Origin: Planctomycetota bacterium
Lineage (GTDB): Bacteria; Planctomycetota; PUPC01; JACPCR01
Reading direction: 5' to 3'
Length of the DNA: 64,000 nt
Assembly (NCBI GenBank): GCA_027625095.1
Contig: JAQBXN010000003.1
Location: forward strand, 62,001-126,000
Part shown: in pieces, positions 35,513 through 44,822 of the stretch
How the letters are laid out: each line of letters begins with the position of its first letter
Numbering within the stretch: position 1 is the first letter of the stretch
Position numbers and translations under genes: made by a program
The notes under the pieces: generated by a model
What the model saw: only the letters and a program-made list of their open reading frames with translations
What the model was told of the DNA's origin: nothing
Databases searched by the model: none

Positions 35513-36907
35513 TCAAACCCTGAACGATTCTGCGATCGCTTGGGCCAAGTCTGTCAGTGAGTGGTCGCGTGCGCCCATTACCAGGACGACATCACCGTCA
35601 TCAGCTAAATCTCGAAGGCTATGGACCAGTTCCTCACGCTCGACTGATAGCGCAAGAGACGGCCGTATCCCGTTAATCACATTCGCCATTTGCTTGGAAG
35701 AAACCGTCCTGTCTGCCTTTCCCCCCGCGTCAAAAATGGACAGCAGATAGAGTGAGTCCCGGTTGCCCAAGTGTCGTGTAAAGACCTTGATGTAATCGTC
35801 CCATAGAAAACGAGTGGGCCCGAAACCGTGCGGTTGAAACACAGCATGCACTTGTCCACGGGCATGCTGTGCGGTTTCGAGCGCGCCCTTAATCTTGGCC
35901 GGGCTGTGAGCAAAGTCATCGATCACATCGACCCCTCTCGATGTCTCGAAGCGATTCCAACGTCTCAACAGGCCCCCGAACTCGGAGAGTGAAATCCGGC
36001 AGATTTCATAAGAAACACCCAGTGTACGAGCGGCAGCAATCGCGCATAGCGCATTAGCAATGTTGTGCTCCCCCGGAACCGGCAAGTTGAACCGAAGGCC
36101 CTCCAGGTCGAACTCTGCCTGCCACCCCCTGCACTTGAAATTGGCAAATTCGAAGGGGCTTTGCTGGCCGTAAACCACCGATTTATTCTGGCCTCGATCC
36201 ACCAAATATCGGGAATGATGACAATCCGCGTTAAGCACGGCGATGTCAGCGCCATCAAGGAACGGAATAAAGAAATTGATCAATTGAGCCGGCTCAAAAT
36301 GATCCTTTGAAATGTTGGTAAGCACGGCCACGTTGGGACGAAAATTCTCGACGCTGCCGTCACTTTCATCCACCTCGGCGATAATCAGTGAACTCCCTGG
36401 CCGGTAGTTACCTGTGAAATTCTCATCCTGATACCGATACGCGGCAGCCCCGAGAATGACCGTGGGATTCAAGCCTGCGTATTCCACAATCTGGGCCACC
36501 ATTGCAGTCGTCGTCGACTTGCCGCATGAACCGCTGACGGCCACGCTCTTGTTATTATTAACGATGGACGTAAGCAATTCGGGACGCTTGATGACACGGA
36601 TGCCCATCTCTCGAGCTGCTGTGAGCTCCGGATTATCCTCCTCGACGGCACTCGTCATGACCAGGCAGTCCGGTTTCATCCGTGACTGCATTCCGTCCTG
36701 TCGAATAAGCTGAATCCCCTGTCGCTCCAGTTTTTGATACAGCGAACTGTTGCCTCCCTGGTCGTACCCCCTGTCAGACCCGGAGACCAGGTAGCCCTCG
36801 TAATTCAACAGTTGAGCAAGCGCGCTCATGCCGCTGCCGCCAATTCCGGTGAAGTGAACAGACCGGCACTGATCCAGGATGGGGATACGGACAGGGGTTC
36901 GGCCCAT
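35513..36907 (-). CDS. Mur ligase, MurC-like (UDP-N-acetylmuramate:amino acid ligase)
   Basis: ATP-dependent ligase of peptidoglycan synthesis or recycling. The N-terminal VHFTGIGGSGMSALAQLLN matches the MurC/Mpl start. The ATP loop is SGSCGKSTTT (residues 125-134), where MurC usually has GTHGKTTT. The central EVDESDGS and the NISKDHF loop are typical. The substrate segment reads DDFAHSPAKI where MurC has HHPTEI-like text. The length of 464 is normal. It stands outside any dcw cluster. It may be the cell's MurC, an Mpl-like recycling ligase or a paralogue; the unusual P-loop and missing HHP leave this open. Confidence 0.8.
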   Translation of the reverse strand: MGRTPVRIPILDQCRSVHFTGIGGSGMSALAQLLNYEGYLVSGSDRGYDQGGNSSLYQKLERQGIQLIRQDGMQSRMKPDCLVMTSAVEEDNPELTAAREMGIRVIKRPELLTSIVNNNKSVAVSGSCGKSTTTAMVAQIVEYAGLNPTVILGAAAYRYQDENFTGNYRPGSSLIIAEVDESDGSVENFRPNVAVLTNISKDHFEPAQLINFFIPFLDGADIAVLNADCHHSRYLVDRGQNKSVVYGQQSPFEFANFKCRGWQAEFDLEGLRFNLPVPGEHNIANALCAIAAARTLGVSYEICRISLSEFGGLLRRWNRFETSRGVDVIDDFAHSPAKIKGALETAQHARGQVHAVFQPHGFGPTRFLWDDYIKVFTRHLGNRDSLYLLSIFDAGGKADRTVSSKQMANVINGIRPSLALSVEREELVHSLRDLADDGDVVLVMGARDHSLTDLAQAIAESFRV

Positions 36908-37172
36908 GATTTAGATCGTTCTTCGAGATCGAAATTCAGTCGCGCTGAGACTGACGATTCAATGAGGTGGGCCGGGCAGGAAGGGAGGAGATTATATTTC
37001 GAGACTTGCTCGCCCGCTGCCCAAACAGAACGGGTAATTGGAGGACAGGAGGATCGGAGCGTGGAAGTTCGGCGAACGGGGGGAACGAAGAGTGGGGCAG
37101 CTCGTTTGATTTTGGTTTATCAAATCTATAATCACAGCACCTTCCTTTTACTCTTTTCTCAAAGAGCTTCCC

Positions 37173-37931
37173 ATGTCTAAAGATCTTGAATCATTCATTT
37201 CAGACTGGCCTTACAACGATGCGGACGAGACGGACAATGTCCGGTTAATCACCGGGCTGGATGGTCAGGAGAAAATTCAGATACGGATTCCCTGTGGCCT
37301 GATTCAATGGGAGGCAGATGGCCGGCCTGACGGGGAACGGCCCCACGGCCATGAGAGCCTCCTCGACTACCTTGAAGATGAACTCATCGAAGGACGCTGG
37401 CCCGGGATGGAGCAGTCTTTCAAAGACGAACTGAATCAGGAAATCATGGCCTACTACGCCCGTCGGGTCGCGTTCTTCCGGCTCTCTGAATTTGATCGCG
37501 CAAAACGTGATGCAGAACACAATCTGCAAATTATGAATCTTGTGCGCGCACATTCTGACGATGACGAATTAATCGAGGGGCACGAAAAATGGCGACCTTT
37601 CCTCATGATGGACCTGACCCGGGCGACCGCACTTGGCGAAGCGAAACGCGAACGATTTTTTGAAGCCATTGATTCTATAAATGACGGCATCGAGCGAATA
37701 CGAAACTTTTACGAAGGCGAAATGGATTCCCCCGGCGAAGTGCAGGAACTGCGAGCCCTTGAAGATCTCAAATTCTATTTAAGAGAAACACACGATCTGG
37801 GCCTGACCCCTCGAGAGCTCATCCGGACCCTCGAAGATGAGAAATCGCTAGCCATCGAGGAGGAAGATTTCGAACGAGCTTCCGAACTCAACCAGCGCAT
37901 CAAGACTCTTCAAGATTCGCAAAATTATTGA
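37173..37931 (+). CDS. UvrB/UvrC-motif protein
   Basis: A 252-residue cytoplasmic protein. An acidic N-terminal domain is followed by a long helical middle. The C-terminal UVR motif, about residues 215-248, reads LEDEKSLAIEEEDFERASEL and the basic residues after it. In UvrB and UvrC this helical hairpin mediates their contact. In stand-alone proteins it is often linked to stress or protein-arginine-kinase functions (McsA-like), but the McsA zinc cysteines are absent here. The function is therefore unknown. Proteins of this layout occur in Verrucomicrobia- and Planctomycetes-type genomes as I recall. Confidence 0.75.
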   Translation: MSKDLESFISDWPYNDADETDNVRLITGLDGQEKIQIRIPCGLIQWEADGRPDGERPHGHESLLDYLEDELIEGRWPGMEQSFKDELNQEIMAYYARRVAFFRLSEFDRAKRDAEHNLQIMNLVRAHSDDDELIEGHEKWRPFLMMDLTRATALGEAKRERFFEAIDSINDGIERIRNFYEGEMDSPGEVQELRALEDLKFYLRETHDLGLTPRELIRTLEDEKSLAIEEEDFERASELNQRIKTLQDSQNY

Positions 37932-38070
37932 TCTCGATCCGAGCCCGCACAATCATTGCCTGCACCGAACGACGCATTGTTAACCCACAGACGGTGTGAG
38001 AACCCGCCTCTACGATCAGCTTGGAGGCGCCCGCCCGGGCTCATACGGGCGAACCGGCTGAGTTCTGAAT

Positions 38071-39489
38071 TCAGGGGTTCTTCGGGGCCTCAGGTTCCGG
38101 CTTCTCCCCGGCAGTCTTGTCCCGCGCTTCGGGGAGCATGATCCGGAAATTACGGAAGGCGGTAGGGTTGCCCTGCCACCCATAGATGCCCACCCTGCCC
38201 TTGGGAAAGTCCAGAGGAAGAAAATCGTGCATCGGCTGGTGCTCGACATACACCTGGATGCGCTCCGGGCTGACGAACAGGCGAACCAGTTGCCATTCTT
38301 CGGGTGGAAGCCGTGTTTTCTGGTATTTGGAGGGAAGATCTTCAGACGCCTGTCCTTTGACAAGCTGATGGGTGTGAACCCACTCGCCGTCCGTGGTGGG
38401 AAGCTCTACAACGTACCCGCTGCAGTCTTCCGAGGCATTAACAAAGAGAGAAGCAGAGCCCCCGGCTTTCACTTCGACCTCCAAAATATAGCGATCCCAG
38501 ATCCCCTCTCCGATCAGACGCCATGCCTGGCCTTCTTCTGGATTGCAGATAAGAACATTACCACGGACTACAAAGCCCTTGCCGTTGCTGGCCAGTTCCT
38601 CGAGACGTTCGATGCCCACAGGTTCCCTGTTGCCCAGTGCAAGGCTCCGCCGCGTATCTTCAATGTACTCTTTCATTTCCTGGGTCCGAGTCTGTTCCAG
38701 AGCGTCTATCTCCGACCGAACCCGGACGTTATCGAAATCCGCAGTGCTCCGGCAGAAGAGGCCGAAACGGCCCTCAGACATGCGGCTGTCCCAGGCACCG
38801 ATCAGCAGGCGATCTTCATCCCATACTTGCATGATGCCGTTGTGGCTCTGGAGCCGCACCCGGAAATCGTGCCGCTTGCTGTAGGCGAAAGGTAGACCCC
38901 ACTCTCCAAGGTAATCGGTGCGGTCATTCTCGTGCGCCATCAGCCGAACCTGGCGGTCCTGGACGTTGAACTCCAACTGATAACGCCGCTGCCGCGACTG
39001 CTCCAGGAATGAGCAACCCCATCCGGGTACCTGTTTATCCGGTTGGAAATGGACGGAGAACTCGGCATCAAAGTCACCTCGGAACACCTTCCGAACCTGA
39101 GCACTTGCCAGTTCCCCTTCTGGCGTTCCCCGCAGACGTCCATCCTGCAGGGTCCAATCCCCTATCCTCCCGTTCCATTCCTCCAACTGGGACGGACTTT
39201 CGAAGTCATAAAAACTTTCAGGTGGTGACCAGACCGGAACAGCCGAGGCCGCCTCCTTCCGATCCAGTTCTGTCTGCAGGCTTCTCAGGCCTGCCTGAGC
39301 CTCGGCGAGTTCGGCATTCAGTTTTGCCGCCTGGCTTTGGCTGGCGTGATAGATTGAGAACAGGGCAAGTCCACCCGCGACGACCAGTAGAATTGCAGCA
39401 ATCCAACCGCTGCTCCCTCTCTCTTGTGTTTTTTTGAAGCGGATATCCAGATCCGTATCCTCGAGCTGCGATTCGTTTGTCTGACCCAT
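38071..39489 (-). CDS. Membrane-anchored protein with two DUF1080-like beta domains
   Basis: From the ATG at 39489 (MGQTNESQ) the 472-residue protein has a short cytoplasmic tail and one transmembrane helix (GWIAAILLVVAGGLALFSIY). A coiled coil of about 40 residues follows, then two concanavalin-like beta-sandwich domains of the DUF1080 (3-keto-disaccharide hydrolase-like) type. Each has a W-x-x-x-DG-R-L or FGLF-type signature, and the second ends GRVGIYGWQGNPTAFRNFRI. The frame extends to 39762, but that part lacks family character. The C terminus is Pro/Glu/Lys-rich. It probably binds glycans at the cell surface or periplasm; hydrolase activity is not shown. Confidence 0.75.
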   Translation of the reverse strand: MGQTNESQLEDTDLDIRFKKTQERGSSGWIAAILLVVAGGLALFSIYHASQSQAAKLNAELAEAQAGLRSLQTELDRKEAASAVPVWSPPESFYDFESPSQLEEWNGRIGDWTLQDGRLRGTPEGELASAQVRKVFRGDFDAEFSVHFQPDKQVPGWGCSFLEQSRQRRYQLEFNVQDRQVRLMAHENDRTDYLGEWGLPFAYSKRHDFRVRLQSHNGIMQVWDEDRLLIGAWDSRMSEGRFGLFCRSTADFDNVRVRSEIDALEQTRTQEMKEYIEDTRRSLALGNREPVGIERLEELASNGKGFVVRGNVLICNPEEGQAWRLIGEGIWDRYILEVEVKAGGSASLFVNASEDCSGYVVELPTTDGEWVHTHQLVKGQASEDLPSKYQKTRLPPEEWQLVRLFVSPERIQVYVEHQPMHDFLPLDFPKGRVGIYGWQGNPTAFRNFRIMLPEARDKTAGEKPEPEAPKNP

Positions 39490-39803
39490 AGCGTCCGTCT
39501 CTGGGGCTTTGATGGAATCCGAACTCAACCATCGCAAGCGCAAAATTCTGGCAGGTTTCACACCACAAGCAACGGTCATCTCTGCCTGACTGGGGGTTGA
39601 TCCAGAGAGCGTCCGTCTGGGCTCAGCTGGGAGTCGGACGGAGCCGGGATGGATCGTGACCGGGCGTTGGATGCCGAGGCTTTTTGATGAACGCCCCGGG
39701 CTACAGTTCAACGCTAAATTGGGTTGTTGGGTTGAAGCTCGGGGCATTTTGTGTATTGGCATTTCACACCGCCTCTGGATTCACTCATTCAACCAACTCA
39801 GCC
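39490..39803. other. 314-bp divergent gap with a palindromic element
   Basis: Lies between the DUF1080-like gene (minus) and the PEP-hydrolase-like gene (plus). An imperfect palindrome pairs GCCCCGGGCT..TTCAAC (39693-39712) with GTTGAAGCTCGGGGC (39731-39745). CGTCCG/CGGACG arms lie at 39610-39615 and 39635-39640. Promoters are expected but not seen clearly. Confidence 0.45.
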
Positions 39804-40658
39804 ATGATTGGGAATACACATACAAGACAGGAAGTCCTTGACAAGCTCCGTGCAACCCTGGAAGCCGGAAAGCCTATTATCGCCTCCGGCGCGGGCACCG
39901 GTATCTCCGCCAAGTTCATCGAAGAGGGCGGCGCGGATCTCATCATTATCTACAATTCCGGACGATTCCGAATGGCCGGTCGCGGCTCATGCGCGGGCCT
40001 CCTCGCATTTGGCGATGCCAACCAGATTGTCATGGATATGGGCGAACGTGAAGTTCTGCCAGTTGTCAGGCACACCCCTGTCATCGCGGGTGTTAACGGT
40101 ACCGACCCAACCCGCCGCATGTGGCATTTCATTGGTCAGGTAAAGGATATGGGCTTTTCCGGGGTCAATAATTTCCCAACCGTCGGCGTTATCGATGGCA
40201 AGTTTCGACAGACCCTCGAAGAGACCGATCTCGGCTACTACCATGAGGTTGAAGCGATTCGGATATCGAGAGCGATGGATATTTTCACCATCGTTTACTG
40301 TTTCAATGAAGAGGAGGCATCCCAGATGGCTGAGGCCGGGGCAGACGTCATCATCGCTCATGTGGGCACCACGGTGGGTGGTTCAATCGGCGCGACAGAT
40401 TCGGTGATGTCCTTGGAACAGGCCGCCGAGACCGTCCAGAAAATCCTCGATGCAGCCCGCAAAGTCAGCCCTGACATCATCGGTCTTTCCCACGGTGGGC
40501 CCATAGCCACCCCGGAAGACGCTGCCTATATCAATGTCCATACCGACGCGGTTGGATTCGTGGGCGCTTCAAGCATCGAGAGAATGGCAACCGAAAATTC
40601 CATCAGGAAGCTGACCGAGGAATTCAAGAGCATCCCGCTCGGGCGGTATCAGATTTAG
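39804..40658 (+). CDS. Phosphoenolpyruvate hydrolase-like TIM-barrel protein (PF09370-like)
   Basis: From the ATG at 39804 (MIGNTHTRQEVL) the protein has 284 residues and the look of the PEP-hydrolase-like family. Supporting text is PIIASGAGTGISAKFIEEGG, LIIIYNSGRFRMAGRGS, VLPVVRHTPVIAGVNGTDP, DVIIAHVGTTVGGSIGA and GFVGASSIERMATE. The upstream part of the open frame (from 39684) covers a palindromic element and is unlikely to be translated. In other genomes this family often sits beside a Tm-1-like ATP-binding protein; here its partner is threonine synthase, four bases downstream with an overlapping AGGAG site. The reaction in vivo is unknown. Confidence 0.82.
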   Translation: MIGNTHTRQEVLDKLRATLEAGKPIIASGAGTGISAKFIEEGGADLIIIYNSGRFRMAGRGSCAGLLAFGDANQIVMDMGEREVLPVVRHTPVIAGVNGTDPTRRMWHFIGQVKDMGFSGVNNFPTVGVIDGKFRQTLEETDLGYYHEVEAIRISRAMDIFTIVYCFNEEEASQMAEAGADVIIAHVGTTVGGSIGATDSVMSLEQAAETVQKILDAARKVSPDIIGLSHGGPIATPEDAAYINVHTDAVGFVGASSIERMATENSIRKLTEEFKSIPLGRYQI

Positions 40659-40662
40659 GAGA

Positions 40663-41832
40663 ATGAAGAGTTTTCTTTCCCATCTTGAATGCACGAACTG
40701 CTCGGAGACGTTCTCGTGTGACGAAATTCACACGACTTGCCCGGCCTGCAAGAAGGTGCTTTACGCTCGTTACGACCTTGCGTCGGCGAAGCGACAGTTC
40801 AGTAAAGAAGACCTCGCCATCCGGCCTCCAGATATGTGGCGCTGGTTTGAATTGATGCCGGTCCGTAACGCAGGGAATGTGGTCACCCTTGGCGAAGGGC
40901 ATACGCCCCTCCTCCATGCGAGCGTTCTCGGCAGGCAGCACGGCACGAGCAAGCTTTTCATTAAAGAGGAAGGGCTGAATCCGACGGGAAGTTTCAAAGC
41001 GCGTGGACTCTCTGCTGCGGTTTCCAAAGCAAAGGAACTCGGCGTCACCAGTATCGCCATACCCTCTGCGGGCAACGCTGCGGCAGCGCTTTCAGCGTAT
41101 GGGGCGCGGGCGGGAATTTCGGCCCACGTCTACATGCCCGCAGATACGCCGGACATGATGAAAACCGAGGTGGTGGCTTATGGAGCGGAACTGACACTTG
41201 TCGATGGCTTGATAAACGATGCGGGAAGGGAGCTTCGAGAAGTGGCCGATGCAAACGGATGGTTTGATATCTCGACTCTCAAAGAGCCCTATCGTGCGGA
41301 GGGCAAGAAGACGATGGGTTTTGAACTCGCCGAGCAGTTCGACTGGACCCTGCCGGATGCGATCATCTACCCGACTGGCGGCGGCACGGGGATCGTTGGC
41401 ATGTGGAAGGCTTTTGATGAGTTGGAGGCGATCGGCTGGATTGGCTCCAAACGCCCGAAGATGATTTCCGTGCAGTCCGAAGGATGCGCGCCCATCGTCA
41501 AGGCTTTCAACGAAGGAGCTTCGAGCGCGCCGTTGTGGGAAAACGCGCAGACCATTGCGCCGGGCCTGCGAGTACCGGTGGCAATTGCGGATTACCTAAT
41601 CCTCCAGGCGATCCGTGAAAGTAACGGAACGGCCGTCGCCGTCAGCGATACCGAGACCCTGAGCGCGCTGAGGACTATCGCCCGCAGCGAGGGCATCTTT
41701 GCCGCGCCGGAAGGGGCCGCGACTTACGCTGCCTACATCAAACTCCTTGAGTCCGATTTTCTGAATCGGGAAGAGAAGGTGGTGCTTTTCAATACGGGCT
41801 CCGGTCTGAAGACGCCGGCGTTGTTTCAGTAG
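40663..41832 (+). CDS. thrC: Threonine synthase
   Basis: PLP enzyme converting O-phosphohomoserine to threonine. An N-terminal zinc-ribbon (Cys10, Cys13, Cys26, Cys29) precedes the fold-type II domain. The PLP lysine is Lys112 in NPTGSFKARG, the phosphate loop is PTGGGTGIVG, and SAGNAAAALSAYGARAG is the usual Asn loop. AGGAG at 40658-40662 overlaps the stop of the upstream gene, so translation is coupled. The length of 389 matches the class with a zinc ribbon. No thrA or thrB is near. Confidence 0.9.
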   Translation: MKSFLSHLECTNCSETFSCDEIHTTCPACKKVLYARYDLASAKRQFSKEDLAIRPPDMWRWFELMPVRNAGNVVTLGEGHTPLLHASVLGRQHGTSKLFIKEEGLNPTGSFKARGLSAAVSKAKELGVTSIAIPSAGNAAAALSAYGARAGISAHVYMPADTPDMMKTEVVAYGAELTLVDGLINDAGRELREVADANGWFDISTLKEPYRAEGKKTMGFELAEQFDWTLPDAIIYPTGGGTGIVGMWKAFDELEAIGWIGSKRPKMISVQSEGCAPIVKAFNEGASSAPLWENAQTIAPGLRVPVAIADYLILQAIRESNGTAVAVSDTETLSALRTIARSEGIFAAPEGAATYAAYIKLLESDFLNREEKVVLFNTGSGLKTPALFQ

Positions 41833-41863
41833 AAATTCGGGGAAGAAAACTCTCACGAATCCA

Positions 41864-43033
41864 TCACACGGTTCCTGCAGACTCCTTCATCAGCCAGCCG
41901 CATACGATGATCGCAAGCACTACCATTCCGGCGCCAAGCACGAATGGTGTTCTGGAATCGTCGAAGTAGCTGGCAGCAGAGCCCCCGGTAATCCCGCCCG
42001 TGAACTCGCCCATCCGCAGCATGCATTCGTGCCAGCCGGCCTTTCGACCGAGCGAGTGTTCGCTGTTCATACTGTAGTACATACTGCCGAAATAGGTGAC
42101 ACCGAGCATGATTCCCAGGCAACCCAGTGACAGAAGAAGAAGGGCTGGTGATTTCAGGAATACGAGCCCAATCATGCCTGCCAGACCGAGGACCTGTGAG
42201 CCGAGCGTATAACCGGCACGGTAATGCCATCGATGCCAGCTTCCGAGAATAAAGAACATGGCCACCCTCAGGGCGCCAAGGAGGAAGACCAGGTTGCTGA
42301 TCGAACGTGAGCCGAGTGAGAGCTCAGAGGCGCGTGCCGGAAAATAGGTCAGCACTACTGCGATGCAGAAATAGCTGACGAAATTTGCCAAACGGTGTGC
42401 CTGGGTATAGCGGTGGTGACTGGCGTCAGGTATCTGGCATTCGGTATCCGGTGACTGCTTCCCAGGATCGTTCGCCTGTTTCTCGGCATCCGAATCACCT
42501 GGAACCCGGACGATCAGTACGACGAGTCCTGCGGCGAAACCAGCCCCTGCGGCAACGTAAAAGGGCAATTTGAGGAGATGGCTGATGAGGTACCCGCACA
42601 CCAGTAGCCCTGTCATGTATCCAAGGCTCCACGAGACATTAAGCGGAATGAGTTGCTTCGAAAGAGCCGAGCCGGAATGCCCACTTCCCGCCATGCCTTC
42701 GAAAGGAGGCCAGAAAGTTCCCTGAGCCACACTCACAGCCAGGCAGATAATCGAAAGGGATAGCAAGCCATTTGCAGTCGGAACGAGAAAGAGACTTACA
42801 CTGATACAGAAGCACCCCACCGCGGCCACGGGTCTCCAACCGAGACGATCTCCGAGGACCCCGGCAAACACGCAGATCAATGCATAAGGGAGCGTCGCAG
42901 CGCCCTTGGCAATGCCAATCTCCGCAGGGGATAGTCCAAGCTTTTCCGCGAACTGCGGCAACGCCAGATTAAAGATCCCCATGCAGCCATCCATGAGAAA
43001 GGAGGCAGCGAAGAGGATGAGTGGAAGGCGCAT
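41864..43033 (-). CDS. Major facilitator superfamily transporter
   Basis: A 389-residue inner-membrane transporter with about 12 helices. The family loop between helices 2 and 3 is GVLGDRLGWRPV. The first helix contains FLMDGCMGIFNLALPQFAEKLG. The cytoplasmic loop between helices 6 and 7 is enlarged and polar (DAEKQANDPGKQSPDTECQI). Part of it is encoded by a period-7 DNA repeat at 42429-42456, so this loop looks like a repeat insertion. The solute is unknown. It converges with thrC, with stops about 30 bp apart. Confidence 0.85.
   Translation of the reverse strand: MRLPLILFAASFLMDGCMGIFNLALPQFAEKLGLSPAEIGIAKGAATLPYALICVFAGVLGDRLGWRPVAAVGCFCISVSLFLVPTANGLLSLSIICLAVSVAQGTFWPPFEGMAGSGHSGSALSKQLIPLNVSWSLGYMTGLLVCGYLISHLLKLPFYVAAGAGFAAGLVVLIVRVPGDSDAEKQANDPGKQSPDTECQIPDASHHRYTQAHRLANFVSYFCIAVVLTYFPARASELSLGSRSISNLVFLLGALRVAMFFILGSWHRWHYRAGYTLGSQVLGLAGMIGLVFLKSPALLLLSLGCLGIMLGVTYFGSMYYSMNSEHSLGRKAGWHECMLRMGEFTGGITGGSAASYFDDSRTPFVLGAGMVVLAIIVCGWLMKESAGTV
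42429..42456. repeat. Four degenerate heptamers inside the MFS gene
   Basis: On the plus strand GGTATCT, GGCATTC, GGTATCC and GGTGACT run head to tail. They encode part of the 6-7 cytoplasmic loop of the transporter on the minus strand. The 28-nt length is not a multiple of three, yet the frame is intact. Confidence 0.5.
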
Positions 43034-43214
43034 TGAGATGGAGGGCCAGACTAATTAAGGGCAGACAAACTTGACAATGTTAAGTGTTGTAGACGCCACC
43101 GGCCTGCCCTGTGGCATCATCGGAATAGATCACAGAACCCAAACTCCAGAAGTCTATGTACATCCAGACAAGCACCCTTAGAAAAGTCTACTGAGTTTGA
43201 GGGCCTCCCATCGT

Positions 43215-44735
43215 CTATCCCAGTCCATACAGTTCGCCGAACTTCGTCTCCATATAGGTCAGAAACGCTTCTGATGTTGGCGGTTTACCAGTAACTCTCT
43301 GAATAAGATCGGTCGCTCTGAAGCGCTTGCCGTGGCAGTGGATGTTTTCGCGTAGCCATTCACGCAAGGGAAGGAATTCGCCGCGCTCAATCTGGCTGTC
43401 GAGTTCCGGTAATGCCTTGCGGGCGGCCTCAAAGAATTGCGCGCCGTAGAGATTGCCGAGCGTGTAGGTGGGGAAGTAGCCGATACCGCCCATCGACCAA
43501 TGGACGTCCTGGAGAACGCCGAGCGCGTCATTGGGTGGGGTGAGACCAAGGTATTCCTGCATTCTGGTATTCCAGATTTCAGGAAGGTCCCTGACCTCGA
43601 CCCGCCCATTCATGAAGTCACGTTCAATTTCAAAACGCAGGATGATGTGCAGGTTGTAAGTAACTTCGTCCGCTTCGACGCGGATCAGAGACGGCTTGAC
43701 TTCGTTGGCGGCGAAATAGACTTCTTCCGAATTCAGGTCATCTGAAATTCCGGCGAAATGTGCTTTGAACCGGGGGAGTGCGTAAGTCCAGAAGGGCCGG
43801 CCGCGACCGACCAGATTCTCCCAGGTTCGGGACTGCGATTCGTGAATACCTAACGAAATGGAACTGCCCATTGGAGTGCCGCTGTGCTTCGCTTCCAGGC
43901 CCTGTCCGTAGAGGCCGTGCCCGGTTTCGTGCATGACACTGAAAAGGGAACTCAGCGGATCATGTTCGTCTCGCCGGGTTGTCATGCGGACATCATGCGG
44001 CGCGTTACCTCCACAGAAGGGATGGGCCGACAGGTCGAGCCTTCCGGCCTTAAAATCAAAGCCGAATGCCTCGGCAATCTCGCGTTCGAATGATGCTTGC
44101 CGGGTAAGGGGATATGACCGTTTCAGACCTGCGACTCCGAACGTCTTCCGCGTCCCGGCGATCGCCTCGACCAGCTTGACTGTTCGCCCGCGCAATTCGG
44201 CGAACATGGGATCGAGTTGGGCCACTGTCATTCCAGGTTCATAGGTATCGAGCAGCGCATCGTAAATGTCGTCCTCATAGCCGTAGAGTTCAGCCACCTG
44301 TTTCTTCAGGCTGATAGTCTTCTCAAGCAGCGGCTGAAACATCTTGAAGTTCGACTCCTTGCGCGCCTCAATCCACTTTTGCTGAGCAATAGAACGGGTC
44401 CGTGCAAGCTCCTCTACCAGGTCTGTTGGCAGTTTCTTGTCGCGCTCGTAGGAGCGTCGAGTTTCGCGCACGTTGACTGCTTGCTCTTCATCCAACTCGC
44501 CTCTTCCCTCTGCCTCCTTTAATTTTTCGAGCAAGTCTCCGACTTCAGACGAAACAAATCGCTCATGACTCATGGAGGAAATCATGGCAACCTGCTCGGC
44601 GCGCATCTCACCTCCTCTGAGTGGCATCATTGTTTCCTGATCCCAACTGAGGATGCCTCCGATGGAACCGAGGACGTGGAGCTCTTTGAGACGTTTGATG
44701 AGTGTTTCGTATGTGGTCATGGATGGCAAGGTCAT
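43215..44735 (-). CDS. M32 family carboxypeptidase (Taq type)
   Basis: Cytoplasmic zinc metallocarboxypeptidase removing C-terminal residues. The HExxH motif is HETGH (His269, Glu270, His273), followed by GLYGQGL. The family texts LSWDQETMMP near residue 29, HPFCGGNAPHDVRMTTR near 238 and GIHESQSRTWENLVGR are all present. The length of 506 is normal. The ATG at 44735 is used; 44720 (MTTYETL) is possible and would start directly at the conserved helix. No operon partner is seen; a terminator separates it from the upstream gene. Confidence 0.95.
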   Translation of the reverse strand: MTLPSMTTYETLIKRLKELHVLGSIGGILSWDQETMMPLRGGEMRAEQVAMISSMSHERFVSSEVGDLLEKLKEAEGRGELDEEQAVNVRETRRSYERDKKLPTDLVEELARTRSIAQQKWIEARKESNFKMFQPLLEKTISLKKQVAELYGYEDDIYDALLDTYEPGMTVAQLDPMFAELRGRTVKLVEAIAGTRKTFGVAGLKRSYPLTRQASFEREIAEAFGFDFKAGRLDLSAHPFCGGNAPHDVRMTTRRDEHDPLSSLFSVMHETGHGLYGQGLEAKHSGTPMGSSISLGIHESQSRTWENLVGRGRPFWTYALPRFKAHFAGISDDLNSEEVYFAANEVKPSLIRVEADEVTYNLHIILRFEIERDFMNGRVEVRDLPEIWNTRMQEYLGLTPPNDALGVLQDVHWSMGGIGYFPTYTLGNLYGAQFFEAARKALPELDSQIERGEFLPLREWLRENIHCHGKRFRATDLIQRVTGKPPTSEAFLTYMETKFGELYGLG

Positions 44736-44751
44736 CTCACTGATGAGAACG

Positions 44752-44784
44752 AAAAAAAACGGCAGTCACTCCGGGTGACTGCCG
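44752..44784 (-). terminator. Rho-independent terminator of the isomerase-like gene
   Basis: A perfect 10-bp stem, CGGCAGTCAC (44760-44769) with GTGACTGCCG (44775-44784), closes a 5-nt loop. On the minus strand it is followed by eight T. It ends transcription of the gene that stops at 44823. Confidence 0.95.
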
Positions 44785-44822
44785 CTCGTAAATTTCAGAT
44801 ACCAGAAACCGTCAGCCATTCC

